Assembly: GCF_019468465.1 (NCBI RefSeq)
Contig: NZ_CP080519.1
Coordinates: 6,689,001 to 6,753,000 of the forward strand
Direction of reading: 5' to 3'
Length of the DNA stretch: 64,000 nt
Source: Amycolatopsis sp. DSM 110486
Lineage (GTDB): Bacteria > Actinomycetota > Actinomycetes > Mycobacteriales > Pseudonocardiaceae
In this document: piece by piece, positions 42,986 to 50,550 of the stretch
Layout of the letters: every line of letters starts with the position of its first letter
Position numbering within the stretch: position 1 is the stretch's first letter
Notes under the pieces: model-generated
The model's input: only the letters and a program-made list of their open reading frames with translations
What the model was told of the DNA's origin: nothing
The model's database searches: none
Program-made: the position numbers and the translations under genes

Positions 42986-43054
42986 ATGACTGCACCGAGC
43001 AACGGCACCGAGATCATCGCCGATGACGGTTTCGGAGAGGGCGAGGGCGAGTAG
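42986..43054 (+). CDS. 22-residue acidic peptide ORF
   Basis: Reads MTAPSNGTEIIADDGFGEGEGE, with start three bases after the preceding stop and a stop directly abutting the next ATG (TAGATG), so translation is probably coupled. Its last eight residues are the GEGE-type tail seen in other virion proteins. Could be a real mini-protein or just coupling sequence between the flanking genes. Confidence 0.4.
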   Translation: MTAPSNGTEIIADDGFGEGEGE

Positions 43055-43774
43055 ATGCCTCGCTGCGGCTGCAACAACGGGCAGAACCTTGCCTGCACGT
43101 GCGCCGTGACGGCTGGTGAGGGTGTCGTCGTCACTGGCGACGGCACCCCCATCACCAACCCGTACACGGTGAGCCTCGCCCACACCGGCCCCGCTGTCGA
43201 CGTCAAGGACACCACCACGCTGGACCTGTCCACCGAGGGCCAGGACCCCGCCGTGGTGTCCGGCGACGTGCGCCTGTCCAAGGCCTCCGGCAACGCACTC
43301 ACGACCCGGGAAGACGGCCTGTTCGTCCAGGACGGCGGCGCCGCGTCCCCGATGTCGTGGCACCTGCTGTACCAGACGAAAGCCCAGGAGATCCCCGACG
43401 GGACGCCCACGGCGATCAACTGGGACGCGATCGACGACGGCCCGCTGTTCGGGCCGGGGATCGAGATCCCGTGGGACGGCGCCTACGTGTTCTCGATGCT
43501 GGTGCGGGTCGACGTGCCCGCGCCCGTGAAGCGCCTGTTCGCGTGGCTCGGCAAGGCCGGCGACGCATCGGTCGACGGCCGGATCTCGGTCGCCGCGCCG
43601 GTCGAGTTCCCGACGGCGAACATCTCGCCCGGGATCACGTGGACCGACTCGCTGGTGCTGAAGAAGGGCGACGTGCTGGCCCTGTTCTTCCAGCAGGAAT
43701 CCGGCGCGACCCGCACGACCATGCCCGGCCGTACGAACACGCGGTTGTCCGCGCTGTACCTCGGCCCGGCGTAA
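43055..43774 (+). CDS. Minor tail protein with C-terminal jelly-roll-like domain
   Basis: 239 residues, ATG. Short Cys-rich N-terminus (CGCNNGQNLACTCAV), one copy of the fibre repeat (VSGDVRLSKASGNALTTREDGLFVQD), then a C-terminal domain of about 140 residues, beta-rich and Trp/aromatic-rich (SWHLLYQTKAQEIPDGTPTAINWDAID; IPWDGAYVFSMLVRVDV; GDVLALFFQQESGATRTT), similar in order to C1q/TNF-like heads of phage fibres. It probably binds the receptor alongside the fibre. Confidence 0.6.
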   Translation: MPRCGCNNGQNLACTCAVTAGEGVVVTGDGTPITNPYTVSLAHTGPAVDVKDTTTLDLSTEGQDPAVVSGDVRLSKASGNALTTREDGLFVQDGGAASPMSWHLLYQTKAQEIPDGTPTAINWDAIDDGPLFGPGIEIPWDGAYVFSMLVRVDVPAPVKRLFAWLGKAGDASVDGRISVAAPVEFPTANISPGITWTDSLVLKKGDVLALFFQQESGATRTTMPGRTNTRLSALYLGPA

Positions 43775-43793
43775 CAACTCCAGGGGGAACCAG

Positions 43794-44126
43794 ATGGCTA
43801 CGCACTACTACCGCTACACCGAGCAGGACGGCAAGCCGGCCTTCGCGAAGCTCGACCTCCCGGCCGGGCAGGAGCTGATCCTGCCCGTCGGCGCCACGGA
43901 GGTCACCCAGCAGGTCTACGACGCCGGGATGGCCGCGGCGCAGAAGGCGCTCGACGCGCTGACCGCAGGTTCGGACGCCGAAGCCCGCAAGGAGCTCGAG
44001 AAGCTCGACGCGGCGCGCAAGACGGTGCTCGACGCGCTCACCAAGCTCGGGCTGCCCGCCTCGGCGCTGAACACGCTCCTGCCCGGTCTGAACCTGCCCG
44101 ACGACGGTGACGGGGAGGGGGAGTAG
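43794..44126 (+). CDS. Small tail protein with helical core and DGEGE tail
   Basis: 110 residues, ATG, GGGGGAA ribosome site. N-terminal beta unit (HYYRYTEQDGKPAFAKLDLPAGQEL), a long helix (MAAAQKALDALTAGSDAEARKELEKLDAARKTVLDAL), and the acidic C-terminus DDGDGEGE. Unknown role, tail region. Its stop overlaps the next start. Confidence 0.55.
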   Translation: MATHYYRYTEQDGKPAFAKLDLPAGQELILPVGATEVTQQVYDAGMAAAQKALDALTAGSDAEARKELEKLDAARKTVLDALTKLGLPASALNTLLPGLNLPDDGDGEGE

Positions 44127-44689
44127 TGCCCAGCGTCTGCGTGAACGGATGCGGCTTCAAGGTCGACGGCGGCTCACTCGGGATCGACTGGGCCGCCCTC
44201 GGCGCCAAGCGTGGCCGGGCCGACTTCGGCGGGTGGACAGTCGCGCCGCCGCTGGGGAAGGTCGCGGACTGGTCGCTGATCATGACCTCGGCCAGCATCG
44301 CCTACAAGAACGTGTCGTGCCGGGCGCAGCACATCACGTTCTGGACCGTCGCCCCGGTGATCTACCTGCGGCAGGTCCCCGGCAACGACTGGAACATCGG
44401 CGTCACCATGGCCAGCAGCAAGACCGGTGACCCGGCCGCCGCGTTCCCGTCAGATGACCACTCCTACTTCCGGGAGCGGTGGCACCAGTCGTTGCCGGCC
44501 GGCACGAACAGCGAGAAGACGACGTCGTTCTGGTCGAAGGTCTACGACGACGTGGTGCAGCCGGGGGAGACGTTCTTCATGCGCAACGCCTTCTGGTTCT
44601 CCACCCCGTCGTTCGCGTACAGCACGGTGAACATCTTCAAGATGCCGGTCAACACGCTGCACTACCTCGCGCTGCCGGTCGCGGACTGA
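44126..44689 (+). CDS. Unknown tail protein
   Basis: 187 residues, GTG start inside the upstream TAG. Beta-rich and aromatic (FGGWTVAPPLGKVADWSLIM; HITFWTVAPVIYLRQVPGNDWNIGVTM; FFMRNAFWFSTPSFAYSTVNIFKMPVNTLHYLAL). No motif recognised; possibly a distal tail or fibre-head protein, given the neighbours. Confidence 0.5.
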   Translation: MPSVCVNGCGFKVDGGSLGIDWAALGAKRGRADFGGWTVAPPLGKVADWSLIMTSASIAYKNVSCRAQHITFWTVAPVIYLRQVPGNDWNIGVTMASSKTGDPAAAFPSDDHSYFRERWHQSLPAGTNSEKTTSFWSKVYDDVVQPGETFFMRNAFWFSTPSFAYSTVNIFKMPVNTLHYLALPVAD

Positions 44690-44702
44690 GGAGGGGATTC
44701 CG

Positions 44703-45032
44703 TTGACGACTGGTGTGTTCGACATCGCCGTGTACACGTCCTCAGGGCTGCTCGCCGCCGGTGTCGCGTGGAAGACACTCGCCAAGGCCGGCCGGTTCTT
44801 CCGCCGCGTCAACACGGTCGTGACCCAGTGGCTCGGGGACAAGGACCTGGAGATCCCCGGGATGCTCGACCGGATGGACGCCCACGAGCGAAGACTTGAG
44901 GACATCGAAGACCAGCTGAAACCCAAGGGCGGGAAGACGCTGCGGGAACGTCTCGACATCGTCGAGCGGGACGTGACCCGAATAAAAAAAGCCGTCCGGG
45001 CGGACGACAACGAAGGTGAGGGGGCGGACTGA
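44703..45032 (+). CDS. Small membrane protein next to the endolysin (DUF2746-like)
   Basis: 109 residues from TTG at 44703 (GAGGGG ribosome site). Starts with a hydrophobic segment (GVFDIAVYTSSGLLAAGVAW), then a charged helical tail with coiled-coil character (DRMDAHERRLEDIEDQL, LRERLDIVERDVTRIKKAV). This layout is similar to the membrane-plus-coiled-coil proteins upstream of actinophage endolysins, perhaps a pinholin, antiholin or spanin-like factor. Overlaps the endolysin start. Confidence 0.55.
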   Translation: MTTGVFDIAVYTSSGLLAAGVAWKTLAKAGRFFRRVNTVVTQWLGDKDLEIPGMLDRMDAHERRLEDIEDQLKPKGGKTLRERLDIVERDVTRIKKAVRADDNEGEGAD

Positions 45033-45922
45033 TGGCAACGTCGCAAAACGGGTGGCCGGCGACTGAGGATCGCGGCGAGATCGGCATCTGTGCCCTGTCG
45101 GTCAACAACGCCCAGTTCCCCGGCGGCGTGAAGGACGGGGACGTGCGCACCGTGCTGGAGTACGTGGCGAACCAGTTCCACGCCCGGGTCGAGCCGCTCG
45201 ACGCGGATGCCTGCTGGGGCTACTACTACCGGCCGATCCGCGGCTCGCAGACGGTCAGCAACCACGCCTCCGGCACCGCGCTCGACTTCAACGCCCCTCA
45301 CCACCCGCAGGGCAAGCGGGACACGTTCACCCCCGCGCAGATCGCCGAGATCCGGAAGATCCTCGCCGAGGTCGGCGGGGCCGTCACGTGGGGCGGCGAG
45401 TGGGACCCCGCGAGCGTCGACGAGATGCACTTCGAGATCTCCGGCGACGACAAGGCGGTCGCGGAGGCCGCCGCCCGGTTGAAAAGCGGCGGATCTGGAC
45501 CCCGTCCGACTGTCCAAAATGGCGACAAGGGAGACCAGGTCAAGGCCGTTCAGCGCGCGGTCGGAGTCACCGAAGACGGGGTATTCGGAGGTGAAACCCT
45601 GGCCGCTGTCAAGAAGTTCCAGCAGCGCCACGGCCTCGCCGCAGACGGAGTCGTGGGCCCTGCCACTTGGGCTGCCCTTGACGGCGCTGGCGGGCCTGCT
45701 GGTGTGGCGCGCGCGACGCTTGACGCTGGTAGCAGCGGAGCAGACGTCACCTACCTCCAGAACCTGCTCAACAAGCTCTACCCGGCGTACTCGAAGCTCG
45801 CCGTCGATGGCCAGTACGGGCCGGCGACCGCCGGAGTCGTGCGGGAGTTCCAGAAACGCGCCGGGCTCGCCGTGGACGGCGTGGTGGGGCCGCAGACGTG
45901 GGCGAAACTGGCCGGAGGGTGA
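45032..45922 (+). CDS. Endolysin: M15-type peptidase with two peptidoglycan-binding domains
   Basis: 296 residues, ATG. Residues about 15-145 are a VanY/Hedgehog-type zinc peptidase: SNHASGTALDF supplies the first zinc ligands and DEMHFEI the last His, as in L-Ala-D-Glu endopeptidases such as phage A500 Ply. The second half has two PG_binding_1 repeats, each with the GDQVKAVQRAVG...GETLAAVKKFQ...GVVGPATWAAL pattern (about 165-225 and 230-295). Cleaves host wall peptides after the holin opens the membrane. Encoded between a membrane protein and the holin. Confidence 0.85.
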   Translation: MATSQNGWPATEDRGEIGICALSVNNAQFPGGVKDGDVRTVLEYVANQFHARVEPLDADACWGYYYRPIRGSQTVSNHASGTALDFNAPHHPQGKRDTFTPAQIAEIRKILAEVGGAVTWGGEWDPASVDEMHFEISGDDKAVAEAAARLKSGGSGPRPTVQNGDKGDQVKAVQRAVGVTEDGVFGGETLAAVKKFQQRHGLAADGVVGPATWAALDGAGGPAGVARATLDAGSSGADVTYLQNLLNKLYPAYSKLAVDGQYGPATAGVVREFQKRAGLAVDGVVGPQTWAKLAGG

Positions 45923-45926
45923 CGAC

Positions 45927-46502
45927 GTGACCGAACGGACGATGCGGGTGCTCGACGCCCAGACGGCCACACAGCACGTCGCGACCGGATCCGCGGCGGC
46001 CGGCACGGGGTTCGCCGGCTCGATCTCACTGATCCTCGTGTGGGGCCTCGGGCAGCTCGGCGTGCACCTGCCAGCCGAGGTCGCCGCGGCGATCGTGGCA
46101 GTGCTGATGACCGCGGCGGGGGTGTACGCGCCGAAGCTGGCGATCGCGAAGCTCGCGGCCGGCTTCATCGACGTCCCCCACGTCGCAGCGGACGTGGTGA
46201 AGGGAACGGTGGACGGTGCGACGAAGCAGGTTGGCGGCGCAGTGGGCGCGGTTGCGGGCGCAGTGGGTAATGCTGTGGGTGACGCTGTCGGCGGTGTTGT
46301 GGGGGGTGTTGCTGGCGGTGTTGCCGATGCTGTTCATCCGCAAGCTGCGGGGCCGAGGCGCACGCCACCGGCGCAACCGGGTGTTCGGGTCCCGCCGCGT
46401 CGACACCCGGGCCAGCGCAACCCGGCCCGGCAGCAGCCCGGAGGCGGAATGATCGATGTTTCGGCCGGGGTCGTGCCCCACGGCCGGCATCGCGGCAAGT
46501 GA
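45927..46502 (+). CDS. Putative holin
   Basis: 191 residues from GTG at 45927. Two membrane segments within the first 70 residues (AAGTGFAGSISLILVWGLGQL, AAAIVAVLMTAAGVYAPKL) and a long Gly/Ala/Val-rich repeat tail (VGGAVGAVAGAVGNAVGDAVGG), then a basic Pro-rich C-terminus. It lies directly after the endolysin. Two close helices with a charged tail fit a class II holin, but the repeat tail is unusual. A 12-base-pair terminator follows. Confidence 0.6.
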   Translation: MTERTMRVLDAQTATQHVATGSAAAGTGFAGSISLILVWGLGQLGVHLPAEVAAAIVAVLMTAAGVYAPKLAIAKLAAGFIDVPHVAADVVKGTVDGATKQVGGAVGAVAGAVGNAVGDAVGGVVGGVAGGVADAVHPQAAGPRRTPPAQPGVRVPPRRHPGQRNPARQQPGGGMIDVSAGVVPHGRHRGK

Positions 46503-46509
46503 ACGCAAC

Positions 46510-46547
46510 AAGGCCCCGGCGACTCTGAGGGGGTCCGCCGGGGCCTT
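46510..46547 (+). terminator. Terminator of the lysis module
   Basis: AAGGCCCCGGCG (46510-46521) pairs perfectly with CGCCGGGGCCTT (46536-46547). It lies seven bases after the holin stop, ending the 17-kb rightward late block. Confidence 0.85.
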
Positions 46548-46653
46548 GCGTTGCGTTTGTTCGGTTACGCTGAGGGGGAGTTAGCCTGCCGAACAGGTAC
46601 TACTGTGCACAACGGTATCAACCGAGGTCAATACTCCGTCCGTGCGGAGTGGA

Positions 46654-47538
46654 TCACTTCGCGTTCTTCTGGCTGGTCTGGCCGACCTTCCGCAACACAG
46701 GTACGGAAACCGCCACACCGTCCTTCGTCCGCTTGAATGCCTCGTCTGGCAGGTTCCACGGATGCGAGCGCAACAGCCGGCTGAACGCCGCCGCGCGCCG
46801 GGCGCCTGCTTCCCGACCCTCCGGGACCAGACCGGCCATGCGCCCCAGCTCGCGAACAAGCACGAAGTCCTGGTCGTAGTCGCGGAGCGCGAGCAGCACA
46901 TCATTCACGGATGACTCGTCTGCCGTCGGCACCGTCTCGGCGCCGTCCTTCGCCGAGCGGCTCGGGTTCCACTCACGCAAACCGAGCCACACCTCCAGCG
47001 TCATCCTGTTTACCTCGAGCAGGTTGACGATCTGCATCTTCTCGACGCCTGCGGCGATGTGCTCGTTGAGGAGGTCCCGGAACGCGGCCATCGTCTCCGC
47101 GCTCTCGCGCTCGGCGTCGGCCTTGTCCTGCTGAAGCGCGGCGAATTCTTCCTTCGCCTGCTCAAGCGTCATCTCAGTGGGCTTGACGTTCTTGGCCAGG
47201 CGCCAGGCGCTGACCCGGTCGATCCCGAACAGCTCCCCGGCTTCCTTCGTGCCGACGCTGGCCGCGGTCTGCTTTTTGAGTTCGCGGAGGTCGTTGTCGA
47301 TCAGCTTGAGGCGCCGCTTGGCGGCGTCCACTGGCTTCTTGGCGTGCTGCAACGCCCATTTGAGTACCAGCGTGGGATCGATCTCGCCGAGAGCTCCGGC
47401 CACGTCGGAGTAGCTCAGCCCGGCTTCGAATGCCTCGAAGGCCACGGCGCGAGCAACGTCGATGGCGGAATTCTCTTCGGTGTGGGCGCGCTGGATTCCT
47501 CTCCCGGCCTCACGCAGCTTGTCGCGGATGTCTGTCAT
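46654..47538 (-). CDS. Multi-HTH regulator, possible lysogeny repressor
   Basis: 294 residues, ATG start. Three helix-turn-helix-like segments are visible: LSYSDVAGALGEIDPTLVLKWA (about 40-60), AGELFGIDRVSAWRLAKNV (about 100-118) and MQIVNLLEVNRMTLEVWLG (about 170-188), separated by coiled-coil helices. Its promoter's -10 box is only 12 bases from the ATG, so the mRNA is leaderless or nearly so, as for the lambda cI gene from PRM. TAGTACTA at the start of the transcript is a possible autoregulatory palindrome. Lysogeny role is inference from position and style; no LexA-type cleavage motif is seen. Confidence 0.6.
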   Translation of the reverse strand: MTDIRDKLREAGRGIQRAHTEENSAIDVARAVAFEAFEAGLSYSDVAGALGEIDPTLVLKWALQHAKKPVDAAKRRLKLIDNDLRELKKQTAASVGTKEAGELFGIDRVSAWRLAKNVKPTEMTLEQAKEEFAALQQDKADAERESAETMAAFRDLLNEHIAAGVEKMQIVNLLEVNRMTLEVWLGLREWNPSRSAKDGAETVPTADESSVNDVLLALRDYDQDFVLVRELGRMAGLVPEGREAGARRAAAFSRLLRSHPWNLPDEAFKRTKDGVAVSVPVLRKVGQTSQKNAK

Positions 47539-47540
47539 GG

Positions 47541-47579
47541 TAGTACTAGACTATACGCAGACCGGGAGAGGTTATGCAA
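47541..47579 (-). promoter_or_regulatory. Promoter of the leaderless regulator with palindrome
   Basis: On the minus strand TTGCAT (47579-47574), 18-base spacer, TATAGT (47555-47550); the ATG is at 47538. Between them is the perfect palindrome TAGTACTA (47541-47548). The same TTGC--TATAGT design as the promoters at 8830 and 9737. Confidence 0.65.
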
Positions 47580-47585
47580 CCCTGC

Positions 47586-48089
47586 TCAGGCTGCCTTGTT
47601 CAGGAGCAGCTGAAGGTAACCTGCTTCGCTGCCGAGCAAGTCGTGGACCTGGTCGGCGATCAGCTTGGCGACCTTGCCGCCCATGATCCCGTCCACCGAC
47701 ACCGTTCCCTTGACCAGCCAGCTGGTGTGTTCGCCGGCCGCCTGGAGTGACGTGTTCGCCGTGACCGGATCACCATCCTGATCGGAGAGGGCGGCCGACA
47801 CTGTGCCGGCCGCGGTGTCGGCGCCGGTCTTGACCCACTTCTGTGTCAGGTTGACCACCAGGTCGCCCGGGTGCAGGTGGCGCGCGAGCCACGGCAGGCT
47901 GTCGCTCTTGATGGTCACCTCCGCCTTGTAGGTGAGGTTGCTGGCGTCGCCGGCGTAGTCGAGCAGCTTCGCGCCGCCCCCGCCGAACTGGTTCACGACC
48001 TGCTGGATGGAGTCCTTCGAGGTCATCGCGGTGTACACGGCGTCGAACGGATGGCTGAAGTCCGCGCCGTACTCAATCGATTCAGACAT
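47586..48089 (-). CDS. DUF2505-type protein
   Basis: 167 residues, ATG. Starts with ADFSHPFDAVYTAM and continues with a beta-rich SRPBCC-like body (TYKAEVTIKSDSLPWLARHLHPGDLVVNLTQKWV; TSWLVKGTVSVDGIMGGKVAKLIADQVHDLLGSEAGYL), the pattern of actinobacterial DUF2505 proteins. Function unknown; related to lipid-binding START/SRPBCC folds. Forms a leftward pair with the regulator gene. Confidence 0.65.
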   Translation of the reverse strand: MSESIEYGADFSHPFDAVYTAMTSKDSIQQVVNQFGGGGAKLLDYAGDASNLTYKAEVTIKSDSLPWLARHLHPGDLVVNLTQKWVKTGADTAAGTVSAALSDQDGDPVTANTSLQAAGEHTSWLVKGTVSVDGIMGGKVAKLIADQVHDLLGSEAGYLQLLLNKAA

Positions 48090-48223
48090 GAACCCAGGGT
48101 AGCCACGCGACTCCTCCGCGTGTTGGCGGCCGGAGCTCCGGAGCAGACGCCCGAATGGATCTTTTCAGTCCTGCTCAAAGTGCGTGAGTCTTGAAAGCCC
48201 GGAAACGGAAGGAGGGGAGCGAA

Positions 48224-48370
48224 ATGGAAGAGAAAGATCTGTTTGTCGGCGACCGTGAACTGGCGGGCCCGCGTGACCGAGTCGACCTGTCGCACGGCGA
48301 CCCGTCCACGTCTGGCGGTGGCGACGGCCACGGCGACGCGGGAGGCGATGGCCTGAACATCCCGGAGTGA
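48224..48370 (+). CDS. 48-residue candidate precursor peptide
   Basis: Starts at ATG 48224 with an excellent GGAGGGGAG ribosome site nine bases upstream, and is followed 74 bases later by a JmjC oxygenase gene on the same strand. N-terminal half is charged and leader-like (EEKDLFVGDRELAGPRDRVDL); the C-terminal half is a Gly/Asp/His-rich core (SHGDPSTSGGGDGHGDAGGD) ending LNIPE. Asp and His residues are typical targets of JmjC hydroxylases. Reading it as a RiPP precursor is inference from this pairing; it may also be a small unrelated protein. Confidence 0.5.
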   Translation: MEEKDLFVGDRELAGPRDRVDLSHGDPSTSGGGDGHGDAGGDGLNIPE

Positions 48371-48443
48371 TCTGACGCACGTGCTCAAGGCGGCAGATCA
48401 GCCTCCATGACGCTGGTCTGCCGCCCCATCGAAAGAGGGGGAC

Positions 48444-49649
48444 ATGGATCATCACCTGATCACGGCGGTCGAGAAAGCACTTGGCTGGAACGGGCCGCAG
48501 AGCCTCGGCCAAGGGTTCGCGCACGGGAGCATGGCCGACCCGGCGCTGTGCCAGCGACTGCTCACGCCCACACGACTGCTCGACACGATCATGCGGCGGT
48601 CGCTGTCTTCCCCGCAGTTCCGGTGCTTCCAGAACGGCGAGGAGATACACCCGGACCGCTACCTCGCCGACGTCGCCACACGACGGGGACCAAGCAGAAC
48701 GATGGCGCGGATGGACCGCTTGGGCCAGCTGATGAAGTCCGGCTGCACGGTCGTGCTCGACACGCTCGACACGTTCGACCCCACGATGGAAATCACCTGC
48801 CAGGCGATGCAGTGGTGGTCACGAGAACTCGTGCAGGTCAACGTGTACCTGACGACCAACGACGCCGCCGGATTCAACATGCACTGGGACGACCACGACG
48901 TCATCGTGATCCAGCTGGGGGGCGAAAAGTCCTGGGAGGTGCGCGGGACCTCACGCACGGCGCCCATGTACCGCGACACCGAACGGTCCACGGAGCCGCC
49001 CGCCGACGTCCTGTGGTCCGGCACCATGAAAACCGGCGACGTCATGCACATCCCACGCGGCTACTGGCACCAAGCAACCCGAACCGCGCGCGGGAACGGC
49101 TACAGCCTGCACGCCACCTTCGGCTTCGTGAAGCGGACCGGGGTCGACTGGCTGAGCTGGATGGCAGACCAATCCCGCCACCAGGAGATGTTCCGCCTTG
49201 ACCTCGGGCGGTGGGCAGCTCCGGAGGACCAAACCACGGAAAGCTGGCGCCTGCTCTCGGCGATACCCGCCCTCACGGTCAGCCGCCCGCCGGCGGAGTA
49301 CTTGGCCGCCCGCGAGCGCGAACGCCCCTCCCGCCGGCACGTCACCACGTTGGGCGTGTTCGGCCCGGTGACCGACGTGGTGTGCATGACGGACTTCCCA
49401 CCTCAGTTCGAGCACAAGGCCGACACGATCGAAGTGCTGGCAGCAGGGAAGGTCCTGACCTTCGCAGCCCCGGCCGAACCCGTCCTCCGCCTGCTCCTGT
49501 CCGGTCGCCCTGCCAACCTCGACGAGGTCTCCCGTCTCACCGGGCTCGACGCGCACGCGGTTTCAGGACCGCTGCTCGAGATGGGCTTGTGCGCCGAGCT
49601 GACCGAAGAACTCGCATCCGGGTTTGCCGGCTTCGTCGACCAGGCCTGA
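48444..49649 (+). CDS. JmjC-domain (cupin-4) oxygenase
   Basis: 401 residues, ATG, AGAGGGGG ribosome site. JmjC/cupin-4 fold of the ROXA/NO66 group: the facial triad is present as HWDDHD (about residue 150) and a later His in MHIPRGYWHQATR (about 200); the 2-oxoglutarate strand is near SLHATFGF. Winged-helix C-terminus (LLLSGRPANLDEVSRLTGLDAHAVSGPLLEM). Enzymes of this type hydroxylate Arg, His or Asp in ribosomal proteins, and some modify peptides. The short Asp/His-rich ORF right before it is the likely substrate, if it is a RiPP (inference). Confidence 0.75.
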   Translation: MDHHLITAVEKALGWNGPQSLGQGFAHGSMADPALCQRLLTPTRLLDTIMRRSLSSPQFRCFQNGEEIHPDRYLADVATRRGPSRTMARMDRLGQLMKSGCTVVLDTLDTFDPTMEITCQAMQWWSRELVQVNVYLTTNDAAGFNMHWDDHDVIVIQLGGEKSWEVRGTSRTAPMYRDTERSTEPPADVLWSGTMKTGDVMHIPRGYWHQATRTARGNGYSLHATFGFVKRTGVDWLSWMADQSRHQEMFRLDLGRWAAPEDQTTESWRLLSAIPALTVSRPPAEYLAARERERPSRRHVTTLGVFGPVTDVVCMTDFPPQFEHKADTIEVLAAGKVLTFAAPAEPVLRLLLSGRPANLDEVSRLTGLDAHAVSGPLLEMGLCAELTEELASGFAGFVDQA

Positions 49650-49659
49650 CCGCGCCGAC

Positions 49660-50505
49660 CTACGGCCGCAGCTCCTGAAGCAGCACCTCTGCCGCTGCCT
49701 TCGCAGGCTCCGACAACGGCGTCGGCCGCCCGCGACGGTTGGCGATGCGGATCGCGTTCGCGCACACGAGCAGCTGCGACAGCTTGCCCGATCGGGTCTG
49801 CAAGTCTGCCGAGAACTCACGCTGCACCCGATCGGCCAGGGCGGAGTCCGGCAGGGACGACTGCCACAGAGTCGCAGCGTCGAGTCCGCGCGGTGCCTTC
49901 CCCCAGTCCTCCCAGTCGATCAGGTGGCCCTCGATCGACAGGTTGTGCCAGTGGACATCAGCATGAGCGGTCGTCCACTCGTCAACGGCGGTGTCCACGT
50001 CGGGGAACACCTCGCTGATCCGCTTGGTGAAGTGCGTTTGCGCCATGCCCACGCGGTCGGTCTGGTGTGTGGCAAGTGCGGCGAACGACTCGCGCGCGGT
50101 CGCCCACCACTTGTCCGGCAGGCCGGCCGCGGTTGCGAGGTCACCCACGACGGGCGCGGAGATGAACTCCACCTCGTCGGCACGCCACACGACGTTCCGG
50201 ACCGCGTCAGCCCACGTCGTAGCCCTGAACCAGTCCGGCTTCTTCACCCCCTGGATCGTGGAGGCTGCCTCCAAGCCGACCCAGGACGCGCTGCTGATTC
50301 GCCAGTGCCCGCGGCGCTCGATCCTCGCCCAGGTATCGCGGCTTGTCCGGAATCCCTCCGTCGCACCTGATTCGCCGTAGACCACGGACGCGCGGTCAAG
50401 CTGGAGGTCGAACGCGCGCTCGACGAGGCGAAGAACGTCGTCGTGCTCGTGGTCGCGGACGTCGAATACGGGCGCGGGTGAGCTGGCCGTCAGAGCAGTG
50501 GACAC
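49660..50505 (-). CDS. Aminoglycoside phosphotransferase-like kinase
   Basis: 281 residues from GTG at 50505. The APH/choline-kinase catalytic block is plain: HADVHWHNLSI (HxDxxxxN) and LIDWEDWGKAPRGLDAA (metal-binding Asp). The N-terminal ATP lobe is shorter and atypical, with GESGATEGFRTSRDTWARIE. Substrate unknown; could be an antibiotic, a sugar or a peptide. Convergent with the JmjC gene (11 bases apart), so not in one operon with it. Confidence 0.75.
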   Translation of the reverse strand: MSTALTASSPAPVFDVRDHEHDDVLRLVERAFDLQLDRASVVYGESGATEGFRTSRDTWARIERRGHWRISSASWVGLEAASTIQGVKKPDWFRATTWADAVRNVVWRADEVEFISAPVVGDLATAAGLPDKWWATARESFAALATHQTDRVGMAQTHFTKRISEVFPDVDTAVDEWTTAHADVHWHNLSIEGHLIDWEDWGKAPRGLDAATLWQSSLPDSALADRVQREFSADLQTRSGKLSQLLVCANAIRIANRRGRPTPLSEPAKAAAEVLLQELRP

Positions 50506-50550
50506 GGGAAAAGTATTGCACGTGACTCGACACGGCGGGAGGGTGAAGTG

